NCBI GenBank assembly: GCA_022113835.1
Contig: JAILWY010000011.1
Span: 8,490,501-8,554,500, forward strand
Direction of reading: 5' to 3'
DNA length: 64,000 nt
Origin: Atopsyche davidsoni
Lineage: Eukaryota > Arthropoda > Insecta > Trichoptera > Hydrobiosidae
Shown here: positions 12,801-22,232 of the stretch, piece by piece
Layout: each line of letters opens with the position of its first letter
Position numbering within the stretch: position 1 is the stretch's first letter
Notes under the pieces: model-generated
Databases searched by the model: none
Told to the model about the DNA's origin: nothing
Seen by the model: the letters and a program-made list of their open reading frames with translations, nothing else
Translations under genes and position numbers: made by a program

Positions 12801-15800
12801 GTACATGCCCTACCATCAGCCGCACCAGCCACCCCCGCAGTACCCCCACATGGTCGGCATCAACCACTATGTATATGCCCTGAATTAAACGTTTCTACCT
12901 ACAAACCCATTATCAACGCTAGCTTGAGCGTGCAAGCATTCTTACATATCGTATCCAATAACTTATCAGAACTCACTCGGCTTTGGCATCGTACCTATAT
13001 TATAGAACAATGGAAAATGTGAACTTTAGTTTATTTTGTGTATATCATTTTATTACTTTTTGCCATTTTAAAATTGTAGGAATATTTTTCCTAGTAACTT
13101 TTTTTTTGAGATTTGTCAATAAAATGTTTCTTTGTTTTGAAAGAACATTAATAAATAGCATTATAAAATTACTGAAGATCAATCATTAAAAATAGAGAGA
13201 TTATAGGAATCAATGACCCTAATTAATTCACGGTCTTGGTGAAAACAGGAGGACCGGTGCAAAGAGTTGAGTAGAATGGGGTCAATAGGTTTTCAAATTT
13301 CCTTTAAGAGTTTATTTGATATACTAGTGATTAGGTTAAGTATGGAAAATTGTCATTTGGTATTGTTTTATACGAGAGGTACAATCCGTTGCTGGTCCCA
13401 CCTCATGGCGCTCGGCGTACTGACGCTTGCAGACCTGATGAGTCTGATGGGTTGGATTTGAATTAACGTGGGTTTCCTATTTATACCTGACTCTCAATGC
13501 AGGTCTGTAGAAATGCACTTTGTCAAAGATACTTGAAGATGAAAGTTGCCTTCATATTTTTGGACCGGAATCTGTGACTTCATGCAAACATCAATAAAAT
13601 AGAAAAAATCGTTTTTTATGTTTTTGAAGTTTACATATTTTCTCCTGAACAGTCTTACCACATTTATTTTTTGTTCCTTTCAGAACGCTCGAAATGTTAT
13701 ATATTTGAACCTCAAAGTGCTCCGACTGTATGCCCACTGTGCAAAATACACTGCATCGGATGAACCGCTTCAAAAGCACAATGCTATTTTAAAATATGAT
13801 GGATACAAATGTACACCAGAATTTTAATGTTTTGGCTATCTTCATACTCTTTATCAAGAAAGCTTTGCTCTCGGAGTCAATCTTGTAACGGACAGTGCAA
13901 TGCTTGAATTCGTTTTGAGTATTGTTACAAAATCTTAATTCCAATGATGGATTGTTTCATCAAATTTGATCTTCGATTTCATAAAGCACTTGTTTATTGT
14001 CCGCTTGTGCACAAAATTCAGTATAAAATATGTATTCTGATAAAACAATCAATTTTTTTAAATTTTGTGCACTCTAGTCTGAAATTTTTATTACATTTTT
14101 AATAATGATGTAAAATACAACACACACAGGAAGAATTTTGTGATGCCATTTTTTCACGCTTTTCTTATGCTAGTATTATTATTTTTAAGTGAATCTCAAA
14201 AATTTATTTAAATAAGGCGTCACAAAAATCTTCATTGTCGGAGCTTTGGTTGAGCTGACGTCACAGGTTCTGGTTGGCTTCATCAGAAATCGTCTGATGA
14301 AGGTTTTGCAATAATCGCAGCCGGGCTTCACTTCTTGCCCGATCTATGCTTCATCACTTTTGATTGATTTCTGTTTATATCTGAACATTTCTATTGCTTC
14401 TTATGTGGAAAACGCTGAATGTTTTTACTACACTTGTGCAATTATGATGATTTAAGTTATTTTGATTTCAATCCCAACACGTTTAGATTTTATGTTCTCC
14501 CTCGTTGTGTTGTTTTTTGTTCAGTACTAAGCCACCAGACACCGACTTGAAATTTTCACTTGTGTAATCAATCGATTAGAACTTACGGCTTCTGCAAAGT
14601 TTGCCGCCCCTGCTGGGAGAGTCCCCGCGAAACTGCTTCCGGAAACATTCTCCGAGCTTTGTATGATGACTAGTTTGTAAGTGGCTGTTGCCGGTACTTC
14701 ACTGCTTGCCCCTGCGGCCGCCTACACGGCTTGCTTTTCGCTTGTTGTGTAGTTTTTTTTTTCTCGCCGATAATTCCAAAAAGCTTTGTGAAAAAAAACA
14801 ATTTCTTTTATTTATTACATACAAAGTATTCCGAAAAGCACAACAAATGCTTGCTTTAATATATTGAGAGTAAAATTGTTCATTTAATATCTAAGTAGAT
14901 AAAAAAAATATAGATTTAACTGCTTGGAATATACTTTTAGAATACATTTAGTAAATTTAAATAATTATTTACTGTAAAGAGATCTTCTGATAATATACAA
15001 GTTTAAGAAATAATTTTAAAACTTTATAAAAGATTGTTAAGCCGTTGAAGGCAACGCTCTGGTCAGGCTGTCTGTGGTGCACCCCTTTTACCTTGTTTAT
15101 GATTTGTTATTTTAATTTGGCGTGTAATGTGGCGGTGGCGAAGGCTACATATTGGACGGGTCCGCAGGTGCGCATGTACCACCAGCACGAGGCCGGCGGG
15201 GGCGTGCAATACCTGGCGCCCCCGCCCGCGCCCTCTACACCCTCGCCTGGCCAGGCCGGCTACCACGCGCCGCCCTCGCCTGCCGTGGGACCCGCGCCGC
15301 CCTACCAGCCGCCACCCTTCCAGGTGCTCTGTCTGCCGCCCCAGCAGCACCACCTCTACCTGCCGCCTCAGGCGCCCCCGCCGCAGGCCCCGCCGCAGCA
15401 CCCCCAGCACCTCCAGGTCAGTCCTGGCTTTCGAAAACAGGAAGCTATTCTCTCATAGCTGATACTCCGGCGATAAATCAAATATCACTGGAGCATAAGT
15501 CGCGAAAAGTCGCCTACAAAAAATCTAAATCAAAATTATAAAAATTATTTGTATTATTTTATCAATAAGACTGTATTTTACCATAAAACATAAAATAAAG
15601 TAATATCCATTTGTAGTTTCTTGGTCTGCTGAAAATTAACAGAAAATATAATAATCAGGGTGCTTCTAAACTCAACACATCACATTTAAGTATACAAAAA
15701 CTGCATTTATTTATTAATTTTTTTTTATTCGTTGTACTGTCAGATGATATTTATCCCGATACTATTCTGGGACTATCATAAAATACTGTTTTTTGATCCA

Positions 15801-16776
15801 TGCTTTGAATAACTGAACTACTGTAAATTTTTATTATTAACGCTGATGGTGCTTTAAAAGTTTAATTTTTTTATAAGTATAAGTAAGTTTATGAAGGCAT
15901 TACTCAAACTGCCAAAATTTGTAATCTAGCTGTTTGGCTATCGATAGTTTTTTTTGTAAATAAATATTTGTACCAGGAAATCTTTATTGTTGATTTTCAT
16001 TTGTGGTGTAGCATTTTTCTGGCGATGTGAGTTGTGAAGCATCCTGGATAACGGAGGGAGAGTGCAAGTGTTCAGCATGAGGTGCATGCGTGTCCGGGGA
16101 GCGAGGACCGAGCCGTCCCTTGGTATTCCGGGCGATGGTGCGATCTGCGTAATGTTTACATCCTACAATGTGCTTCTAAATGTTTTAATATATTTCATTA
16201 ATATAAATATACGTATCAAAAGTACTGTAAGTTGGTGTTTCCCCTATGCTAAATAATGGTGTTAGTTACAAACTGTTTATTATTTCGCTCTTTGAGTTTG
16301 CCAGAAATGTGATTTTGTATATATATAAATATATATTTAAAAAAATATATATTTAAAAATATATATAAATATATATTTAAAAATATATATAAATATATAT
16401 TTAAAAATATATATAAATATATATTTAAAAATATATATAAATATATATTTAAAAATATATATAAATATATATTTAAAAATATATATAAATATATATTTAA
16501 AAATATATATAAATATATATTTAAAAATATATATAAATATATATAAATAGATATTTAAATATATATATAAATATATATTTAAAAAAATATATAAATATAT
16601 ATTTAAATATATATATAAATATATATTTAAAAATATATATAAATATATATACATATATTTATATATATAAATATATATATATAAATATACATATATAAAT
16701 ATACATATATAAATATACATATATAAATATACATATATAAATATACATATATAAATATATATATATATAAATATAC

Positions 16777-16861
<85 letters not shown>

Positions 16862-19800
16862 AATATATAAATATATATAAATATAAATATATATTTATTT
16901 TTTATTTTTTCACAATATATTGGTGATTGGTTTGAGGTCGCAGATCTTTTTGAATGTGTATGAGGTAGCATTTGTGGTAAAAGCACTCTTAAAAGAATAA
17001 AGAATTTTATATAATAAGAATATCTTGCGTCTAAGATGACCCATGCAATTGTTTAGCAACGCTTTTGTTATGTTTTTAATTTTTACTAACAGTACTACAA
17101 AATCAATACTTCCCTATGTATTAATAGAACCAAAGCCACACAAATGCCGGAGTTCATTTATCGAGAAATAATCTTAATGGAACGAAAATAGAAATGCTTT
17201 GGTTCTGTTGTTAATGTTCCTATGATCAATGAATGCACATAATTTTAAAACTACTTTCACATCTGCCCGGCGCAAGAACTCTGTAGTTTATCAGAATCAG
17301 AAATATTTTGTTAAATTCCCTCATATTTTGTTTTCATTTTAACTTTTTGTGCGATAAATTCGCGTAATACTGCAAAACGCCATTTGGGTGTTCAAAAAAA
17401 GCATTCCCATAGGATTGACATACCTCGTGTTCATATAAAGGTTCTGTATCCTCACGTGAATCCCGTGTAATATATTTGTTCTGTTTATCTCTATTTTACA
17501 CACACCATGGACTAAATTAACAATTCGACGGAAAAAAAAATGGATATTTTGGATTTTCTAATAATTGGCTGAGTTATTTTTTTATCTACTAACCACTGAT
17601 AATAAACTAATCATGTACTCTGGTTTTTTCTAAATTTTGTCAAAATTTTGTTGTGTGCCTGATCTGAGCCTAACCATTCAAAATTTCATCGAAAAATGCT
17701 CATTAGAAACAATTTAGATGTTTTTTTTTAATCTCTAAAAGCCGACATACGAACGTCACGTTGATTGCATCTCAGCGACCATCGGGAGCGAGTAGCCGGC
17801 AACGATGAACAAAACATCTAAAATGTAATCTAACTGTAGCATTTTTCAAACGCTAAATAAATATGCTAGCGTGTTTATTTAACACTCGCAACACGCGTTG
17901 GTTGTCAGCAGAGCAAAGTACTACCAAAGTTTATAGATGTCGGTTCCTAATACTCGTCGTTTGCCATATTTAACCGCTTTGTATGGTTGTCGATTAAACT
18001 AAATCGAATCTTGCCGAATGGTTATGATATGTGTAAACGAAAACTCTCATCTTGCAGCATATGTGAAAATAGATATGTCTTCAATGGCTTCAAAAGCTTT
18101 TAGGGTTTTGCAAGCAGACTTCTCATTTAAAATTTGTGACAAAACTGCTTTTCAAATCACGTGTGTTGTATAAAGTGCTTTTTTTCTGATGTATAAAAAT
18201 GCTTAAAAAACTTAATCAAATTAATACAATATTATGGTTGCAAATAATGATGAAGAAGCTATTCAGTGAAATAGTGTTTTAAACAACTCGTATCGGGTAT
18301 TTGACTGCTCATCAACTATTATTTTTGTTTATCTGCCTTTCCGAAACTGGGAGATTTAAGTTTTAAATAATAATTGTAATATTGTCAATCCCATCGCTGA
18401 TTGGGGCTTCCCATGGCTTGCCCATAAGACTGCGGCCACATTTATTGCTATCCTCTGAGAAGTGTTTAAATGAAGCTATGATTGATCATTGATTCAATTC
18501 ACCATGTAAACTAGTTTTGCCATATATTATGTGTAAATAGTCTATTTAAAATTAACTGTTTTTGAGATGCGACTTTCTTTTTGTTGTGTGTGTCAATACG
18601 CTCATAATAATATATTTAAAACAAAACTAAAAACCCTATAGTTCGATGTCATGTTGTCCATCCCATGAATTTTTAAAGAGATTATCTCTTCTTATACATA
18701 TTGCTGATAAGTATCGAGTATTGTATGTGATTTATAACAAATTTCACTTAATAATACTAAGAGTTTGGGAATTGTCTACTAGTAAACATAACTGTTGTTT
18801 TTTTGTGGGGTATATTTTTTTTACGATAATATATCTTGCAGAAACACAAATTAACGGCTGATAAGACAAACTGACATAACCGGAAGTTATTTTGAATACC
18901 GTTGTTTTGGTTGTTTTCTGAGACGATCTATTCAGGCATCGTCTATATATATACGCGATATTGGTAATGCTATTGCAGTTGTAAATGATTTGCTGGTTAC
19001 GTCAGTTTTGCGTTCTGGCGTGGGGGTGACTGCTGACAGACTAAGGTGTGGCCGGTGATGAAAGCTTGGTGAGGTCAGGTTTGTGAAGGTGAGGTTTTAA
19101 CCGGATGCTTCCTTGCCGCAGTGGTCGGCCAACACGACGCTCCGCCTCCCAAACATGAGCCATCAGTCGCGACTGCTCAAAGTCCACCAGTATTCCGACT
19201 AAGGCACGTGTGACCCCTTCTTTACTCTCATCAACCAAACAAACAATCAACCTTGTCAATCACCACACGCTTTCTTCTCGAGCCGTTCGTAAACGACGCG
19301 GGTCCATATGTGTCTGTGCAAGCTTCTAACTACCAGGTCTGTGCATGTTGCGAGGTCTGTGTAAGCTGTCAGACCTGCGTAAGTTACCAGGTCTGTGCAG
19401 GTTACCGGGTCTATGTAAGCTACTGGGTCCATGCATGCTGCAATGCCTTTGTTAGCCGTCAGATCTATGTAAGTTACCAGCTCTGCTAGCTACCAGGTCT
19501 CTATGTGAGCTACTAGGCATATGCCAATCGGTAGATCTGCATAGACTGCCAGATATGTGCAAGTTACTAGATCTATGCATGGCTTGTGATAGATACTAGG
19601 TCTATCCAAGTTACTAGTACCCATGCTTGGAGATCTAAGTGAGCTGTAAAATCTGTGCTAGTTACTAGTTCTGCAAGCTTATAGATCTATATCAACTGCT
19701 AGATCTGTACGAGTTCCCCGTGTCTTTGGAAACTGTGAGGTCTTTGCATGTTGTTGGGTCTATGCATGCTACTAGATCTCTTTTGGATCCGTGCAATTCA

Positions 19801-22232
19801 ATATATTTGCAAGTGAACTGCGTGCACTTACGTCGTTTACGAGCGTGCTTTTACTTTGTCAAATAAATGTTGTCGTTTTCTTTTTACTAACTATTTTTTT
19901 CTGTTGTCTCTGTATTATTTTGTCTCCCTCGCTTGCTCGTGATTTTTGACACTACGGAATACTTTTAGCTTACCTTATACAAAAATTAATGCAATTCTAA
20001 TATAAAGTCCATAACTCGATGCAAATTATGTCCGGTCTCATAATTATTAGTTAGAGCTTAGTTAGTTTATTACCAATTAGAGAACCAATGATTCTTGATT
20101 GTGAGCTCTCCGGTTCGGCTTCTGATCTGACAGACGAATCCCAAATTGATGTAATAAGATCAGTCCAGTCCAAGGTAGGAACCGAATCAGTCAAAAATTT
20201 TACATTGTTACCATTGAATAAACATCTCTACAATAAGTAATTTACTTAATTAATTGAGCTATTAATAAAACTGCATGCTTTGTTTTGAGCTCTCTACAAA
20301 GCTAAAGCGTTAAAATAAAATGCTCACTCTGATAAAAATACACAATTATGTATACAATAAAATCATTGGGGCTTTGTTTCATTCAAATGTAATTTATATC
20401 ATTTCAAAACAAATAGTATTGAATAATATAAATATGACAGACGAGGTTTGGTTTAAATTGGTCTCCTATATTTAATCCTCCCTTCTCTTTTCCACTGTAA
20501 TGAATGTATAATATATTTATTATTATTATATCTGTGTGTAAATTGTTATATTTTGTAAATAACTTGATGCATGTGCCCCCCTCTCAAAAACGTCTTTTAA
20601 AAAAAAACATTTCTTAATTATATTGCATGGGAAATTAAGGGATTTCAGGAAGAAATAAAATAATCTAAACAATATAACTTTAACAAGCTTCTTTTTGCTT
20701 TTCTAATGCTAAATAATGTTAAAGATATATTAAATTATATTTAAACAACATAATAATGCTTCTCCGCCATCACTAGAGCTTTCCAAAATGTAGTTTGGAA
20801 TAATTATTATTGTTAATTTAAAAATTAATAAATAATAACCTAAATACACACCTGCTTCTTTACCTACCAGAGATGGATCGGTGAAAATAAATAAATAATT
20901 ATTAAATTAAGGGAATAACATTATTAATTGTTGTACGATAAAAACCTTTTATTGTTTCATTTATGTGTATATATCTGAATTATTTTTTTATTGTATATCA
21001 TAAAAAAAAAGTTTTCTTTACTTTGTAATATTTCAAACAATTCTCTCTAATTATGCAGATATTTTCAAAAATATAAATTACCGAATAGTTTTCTAATATT
21101 ACAAGGTACTTGGGATTCTTCGAATTTTTACGTATGAAGTGTTTATATGTGTTTTTCCTCGTCGTGTGAAGAGTGAAACTCGTAGGTATCTGCATGGACT
21201 GGTTCTTTTAGGAACGACGATTTCATAATTTCAGGTTAGCAATGTGTCGAACTCGACGAACTTTCGCCGAAATCTAAAATAATAGCATATGCTTATTTGC
21301 ATTTATAGAATTTTTACTCAACGAATTCTACATATCTTAATTATAGTTTTTGCATTAAATTAGAATTCCAGTTCATAGAAAATTTATCAGAAGCATAGTT
21401 TCACCGATGAAGGCGAATTCTTCTAGCAAAAGTAGACTTAATAATAACGAATCTATAAGAAAAGTAAATGGTAAAAATTTATTACATTTTATTCAAAATT
21501 ATCTATTTTAGTTTTATATTTACAACGCTTTACTATCATCTACTTTTCAATTGTTTGGTAAAGTTATTATGTTTCGACGAATACGGTAAAGTCGCCTAGA
21601 ACTGTTGCCATGCTTTGCTATTTACAGTGTCAATATATTACATGCCGGAAAGGATGCACCAGGTACAGACTTTTTTCTGTTCTTTCGTCAATCTAAAATT
21701 TATTTTTCATACTTTGTGTTGAAATATTGTCGCTTCAGTGCAATAACGCATCATTCCTTCTGTTTGATATTTTTTTATTACTATCCAAATGTCGAATATC
21801 AACTAAACTAAATTAGGCTTCCCTAGCAAAGAAATTAATTCCGCATTACATGCGTTGGAATCGCTTAATTATTTAAATTTTCAACAGCTGATGTGCCACA
21901 CCGTGTTATTGCTTTGTCAGCTATATTTTTTTTTTACTTAGTAATTTTTATAGTCAAGGATACCTTTCCGTCCTCAAAAATCAAATCTGTACTCATGATC
22001 TTATAAAATCCTTTGCTTGATCGCTTTTTAAAGTTTCAAAAAAACTATTTGTGAATAAATAAATATGTCTACAGTTAATTAGTTGATATTGTAGAAAGCA
22101 AAGCACCGCACCGACACACGTCGCGTTGGCGGTTTCGAGGTTATGTCTGACTGTCTGTTGTGTGTGCAGGTGCTGCTGCAGCCGCCGCAGGGTGGGCCCA
22201 CGCCCGGGCCCGGGCACGGGGGCCACCCATAG
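783..22232 (+). CDS. Atx2: Ataxin-2 (15 coding exons, 805 codons)
   Basis: Ataxin-2 is a cytoplasmic RNA-binding protein that binds poly(A)-binding protein and controls mRNA stability, translation and stress-granule assembly. In insects it also supports circadian period translation. The exons are 783-820, 4108-4264, 7525-7699, 8026-8266, 9896-10124, 10389-10550, 10718-10839, 10929-11082, 11198-11305, 11430-11618, 11794-11960, 12385-12605, 12728-12870, 15168-15416 and 22170-22232. All junctions are GT-AG and phases agree throughout, giving 805 residues plus TAG. Order along the protein: LSm (about 14-123), LsmAD (about 150-245), a long Pro/His/Gln-rich linker, PAM2 (553-564) and a Pro/Gln-rich tail. 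It is shorter than the fly (about 1,080 aa, from memory) and human proteins because the low-complexity linkers are short. There is no long polyQ run. The 3' end is uncertain, since exons 13-15 may be alternative to an early stop at 12888. Confidence 0.96.
821..4107 (+). other. Atx2: Atx2 intron 1
   Basis: An intron of about 3.3 kb between GTGAGT and TTGCAG. It is AT-rich with poly-T runs near 2410 and 2530. The only structured item I see is a tRNA-like SINE head at 3183-3245. The open frames inside it have no recognisable protein similarity. Confidence 0.9.
3183..3245 (+). repeat. tRNA-derived SINE-like head (A and B boxes)
   Basis: Within the segment, TGTGGTTCAGTAGC resembles a pol III A box. 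About 35 bases later GAGTTTAAATCC resembles a B box (GGTTCRANNCC). The spacing is right for a tRNA-related promoter, but no full cloverleaf can be folded. It is most likely the 5' part of a decayed SINE inserted in intron 1. Confidence 0.45.
4108..4264 (+). CDS. Atx2: Atx2 exon 2: first half of LSm domain
   Basis: Residues 14-65. The diagnostic run [10 protein letters not shown] followed by [19 protein letters not shown] is the ataxin-2 LSm (Sm1-like) signature, with the conserved Gly in the RNA-binding fold and the W-E-G-x-F strand. Bounded by TTGCAG|G and GAG|GTAAGA. Confidence 0.97.
5950..6030 (-). repeat. tRNA-like SINE remnant
   Basis: Read on the minus strand, TGGCTTAGTGGTTAGA near 6010-6025 is a textbook pol III A box (TGGCNNAGTGG). 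A weak B-box-like GGTCCCGGTGC follows about 35 bases later. No complete tRNA fold is present. I interpret it as a decayed tRNA-derived SINE rather than a functional tRNA gene. Confidence 0.5.
6335..6430 (+). repeat. tRNA-like SINE remnant with B box
   Basis: GTTGGTTTGATTCCCAC near 6385-6401 closely matches the pol III B box with flanking T-stem bases. The A-box region upstream is degenerate. Its proximity to the inverted remnant at 5950-6030 suggests independent insertions in the same intron. Confidence 0.4.
7525..7699 (+). CDS. Atx2: Atx2 exon 3: second half of LSm domain
   Basis: Residues 66-123. V-V-I-E-V-A-H-E-V and [12 protein letters not shown] complete the Sm2-like strand. The run [17 protein letters not shown] is the highly conserved post-LSm segment that leads into LsmAD. 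Donor AACG|GTAAGT, phase 1. Confidence 0.97.
8026..8266 (+). CDS. Atx2: Atx2 exon 4: LsmAD, first part
   Basis: Residues about 124-203. R-E-L-x-P-W is represented by A-L-Q-P-W. The strongly conserved [11 protein letters not shown] followed by Y-G-V-H-S-T-Y-D (LsmAD start) identifies the family beyond doubt. Acceptor TTTAG|G, donor TACAG|GTACCA. Confidence 0.97.
8267..9895 (+). other. Atx2: Atx2 intron 4
   Basis: AT-rich intron of 1.6 kb with poly-T and poly-A runs at about 8712, 8945 and 9226. I see no gene or clear repeat. Confidence 0.9.
9896..10124 (+). CDS. Atx2: Atx2 exon 5: LsmAD, second part
   Basis: Residues 204-280. The helical run [12 protein letters not shown] followed by Y-K-Q-R and [16 protein letters not shown] is the C-terminal half of LsmAD, with the acidic E-E-E patch. 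After it the chain becomes disordered and then enters the basic Y-V-P-P-G-R-R-K motif typical of ataxin-2 proteins. Confidence 0.96.
10389..11618 (+). CDS. Atx2: Atx2 exons 6-10: Pro/His/Gln-rich linker
   Basis: Exons 10389-10550, 10718-10839, 10929-11082, 11198-11305 and 11430-11618 encode residues 281-525, a low-complexity Pro/His/Gln/Ser-rich region expected to be disordered and to support condensate formation. The only ordered-looking segment is [12 protein letters not shown] at the start of exon 10. Exons 6, 9 and 10 are phase 0-0 with lengths divisible by three, so each could be skipped without breaking the frame. Exon 6 has a second donor at 10514 (CACCAG|GTGAGG), 36 bases before the end used here. 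Confidence 0.88.
11794..11960 (+). CDS. Atx2: Atx2 exon 11: PAM2 motif
   Basis: Residues 526-580. The run [12 protein letters not shown] at DNA 11875-11910 (residues 553-564) is a near-ideal PAM2 motif (L-N-x-x-A-x-E-F-x-P). This peptide docks into the MLLE domain of poly(A)-binding protein. Flanked by TTGCAG|G and CCAG|GTAATC. Confidence 0.97.
12385..12605 (+). CDS. Atx2: Atx2 exon 12: His/Ala/Pro-rich segment
   Basis: Residues 581-654. The segment is very rich in His (many HH pairs), Ala, Pro and Gln, with a short Q-Q-Q run. It is the closest thing in this gene to the polyQ/polyH tracts of other ataxin-2 proteins. Acceptor CTTCCAG|G, donor GGAAAA|GTGAGT, phase 1 out. Frames that read in other phases here are GC-content shadows. 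Confidence 0.92.
12728..12870 (+). CDS. Atx2: Atx2 exon 13 (weak donor; possible terminal exon)
   Basis: Residues 655-702. It encodes [18 protein letters not shown] and then [14 protein letters not shown]. The proposed donor CACTAT|GTATAT at 12870 is non-consensus beyond GTAT. If it is not used, the frame continues for only five codons (V-Y-A-L-N) to TAA at 12886-12888. An AATAAA with a GT-rich downstream stretch follows at 13118-13123. Either end is compatible with the sequence. Confidence 0.85.
12889..13140 (+). other. Atx2: Possible 3' UTR of a short Atx2 isoform
   Basis: If exon 13 is not spliced, this is the 3' UTR. It ends at AATAAA (13118-13123), which is followed by the T/G-rich TGTTTCTTTGTTTTG, a good cleavage-site arrangement. 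In the spliced transcript it is intronic. Confidence 0.4.
13684..13827 (+). CDS. Candidate alternative terminal exon of Atx2
   Basis: A strong acceptor (T-rich tract then CTTTCAG) opens a phase-0 frame of 47 codons ending in TAA at 13825-13827. Phase 0 matches the end of exon 13. The encoded tail (starting N-A-R-N-V-I-Y-L) has no similarity I recognise and is not low-complexity, unlike its neighbours. No canonical AATAAA follows soon after. It may be an unused cryptic exon. Confidence 0.25.
   Translation, partial: NARNVIYLNLKVLRLYAHCAKYTASDEPLQKHNAILKYDGYKCTPEF
14278..14302. repeat. Perfect short hairpin
   Basis: CTTCATCAGA and TCTGATGAAG form a perfect 10-bp stem around the loop AATCG. It is probably part of a foldback-type repeat. 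Its function is unknown. Confidence 0.7.
15168..15416 (+). CDS. Atx2: Atx2 exon 14: Pro/Gln/His-rich
   Basis: Residues 703-785 in phase 0, starting V-R-M-Y-H-Q-H-E. It is rich in Pro and Gln with P-P-Q-Q-H-H and Q-H-P-Q-H runs. The acceptor CCGCAG|GTG lacks a close pyrimidine tract. An alternative acceptor GCGAAG at 15143 would add eight codons (A-T-Y-W-T-G-P-Q) in the same frame. Donor CTCCAG|GTCAGT. Confidence 0.75.
16315..16900. repeat. 24-bp AT tandem array grading into TA microsatellite
   Basis: From 16330 to about 16650 a 24-base unit (AAATATATATTTAAAAATAT plus ATAT) repeats with few changes. At about 16650-16760 the unit switches to a shorter one with ATATACAT. From 16760 to 16890 it becomes (TA)n with periodic AAA. 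Each unit core is itself palindromic (AAATATATATTT). Long open frames across it on the minus strand are artefacts of the low complexity. Confidence 0.95.
19285..19844. repeat. 18-bp minisatellite bounded by inverted repeats
   Basis: About 27 degenerate units of 18 bases, of the type GGTCTGTGTAAGTTACCA, run from about 19335 to 19790, with a few units of 11-20 bases. The array is bracketed by GTTCGTAAACGACG (19285-19298) and CGTCGTTTACGAGC (19831-19844), which are reverse complements with one mismatch. In one frame the first dozen units read as a Cys/Tyr/Val 6-residue repeat to a stop at 19489. Later indels break it, so I do not call a protein. Confidence 0.85.
22170..22232 (+). CDS. Atx2: Atx2 exon 15: C-terminal tail and stop
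   Basis: Twenty codons in phase 0 then TAG at 22230-22232. The acceptor is excellent (CTGTTGTGTGTGCAG|GTG). The tail [12 protein letters not shown] resembles the Q-P-P-G-G-P segment near the C-terminus of vertebrate ataxin-2 as I remember it, which supports the long isoform. GC-rich sequence continues for about 100 bases past the stop. Confidence 0.75.
   Translation: MLLQPPQGGPTPGPGHGGHP

Larger units (their letters stand above)
12871..15167 (+). other. Atx2: Atx2 intron 13 (or downstream sequence)
   Basis: A 2.3-kb AT-rich segment. It contains a possible alternative terminal exon at 13684-13827, a perfect 10-bp stem hairpin at 14278-14302 and a GC-richer block at about 14580-14740 without recognisable coding similarity. 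A SINE-like degenerate B box lies near 13445. Confidence 0.7.
15417..22169 (+). other. Atx2: Atx2 intron 14
   Basis: The largest intron in the gene, at 6.75 kb. It holds the 24-bp AT array (16315-16900) and the 18-bp minisatellite with flanking inverted repeats (19285-19844). The rest, including 16900-19030 and 19850-22150, is AT-rich sequence in which I see no gene. Confidence 0.75.

Noticed and set aside
10389..15460. Many Pro/Ala/Arg-rich open frames on both strands
   Set aside because: They are alternative readings of GC-rich Atx2 exons and are not supported by splice phases.
16337..16986. Long Tyr/Ile frames on the minus strand
   Set aside because: Translation of AT microsatellite DNA with no TAG/TGA, not genes. 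The same applies at 31832-32204.
19253..19489. Cys-rich repetitive protein of 78 residues
   Set aside because: The hexapeptide periodicity comes from the 18-bp minisatellite. Later units carry indels, and no start context or splice signals support translation.
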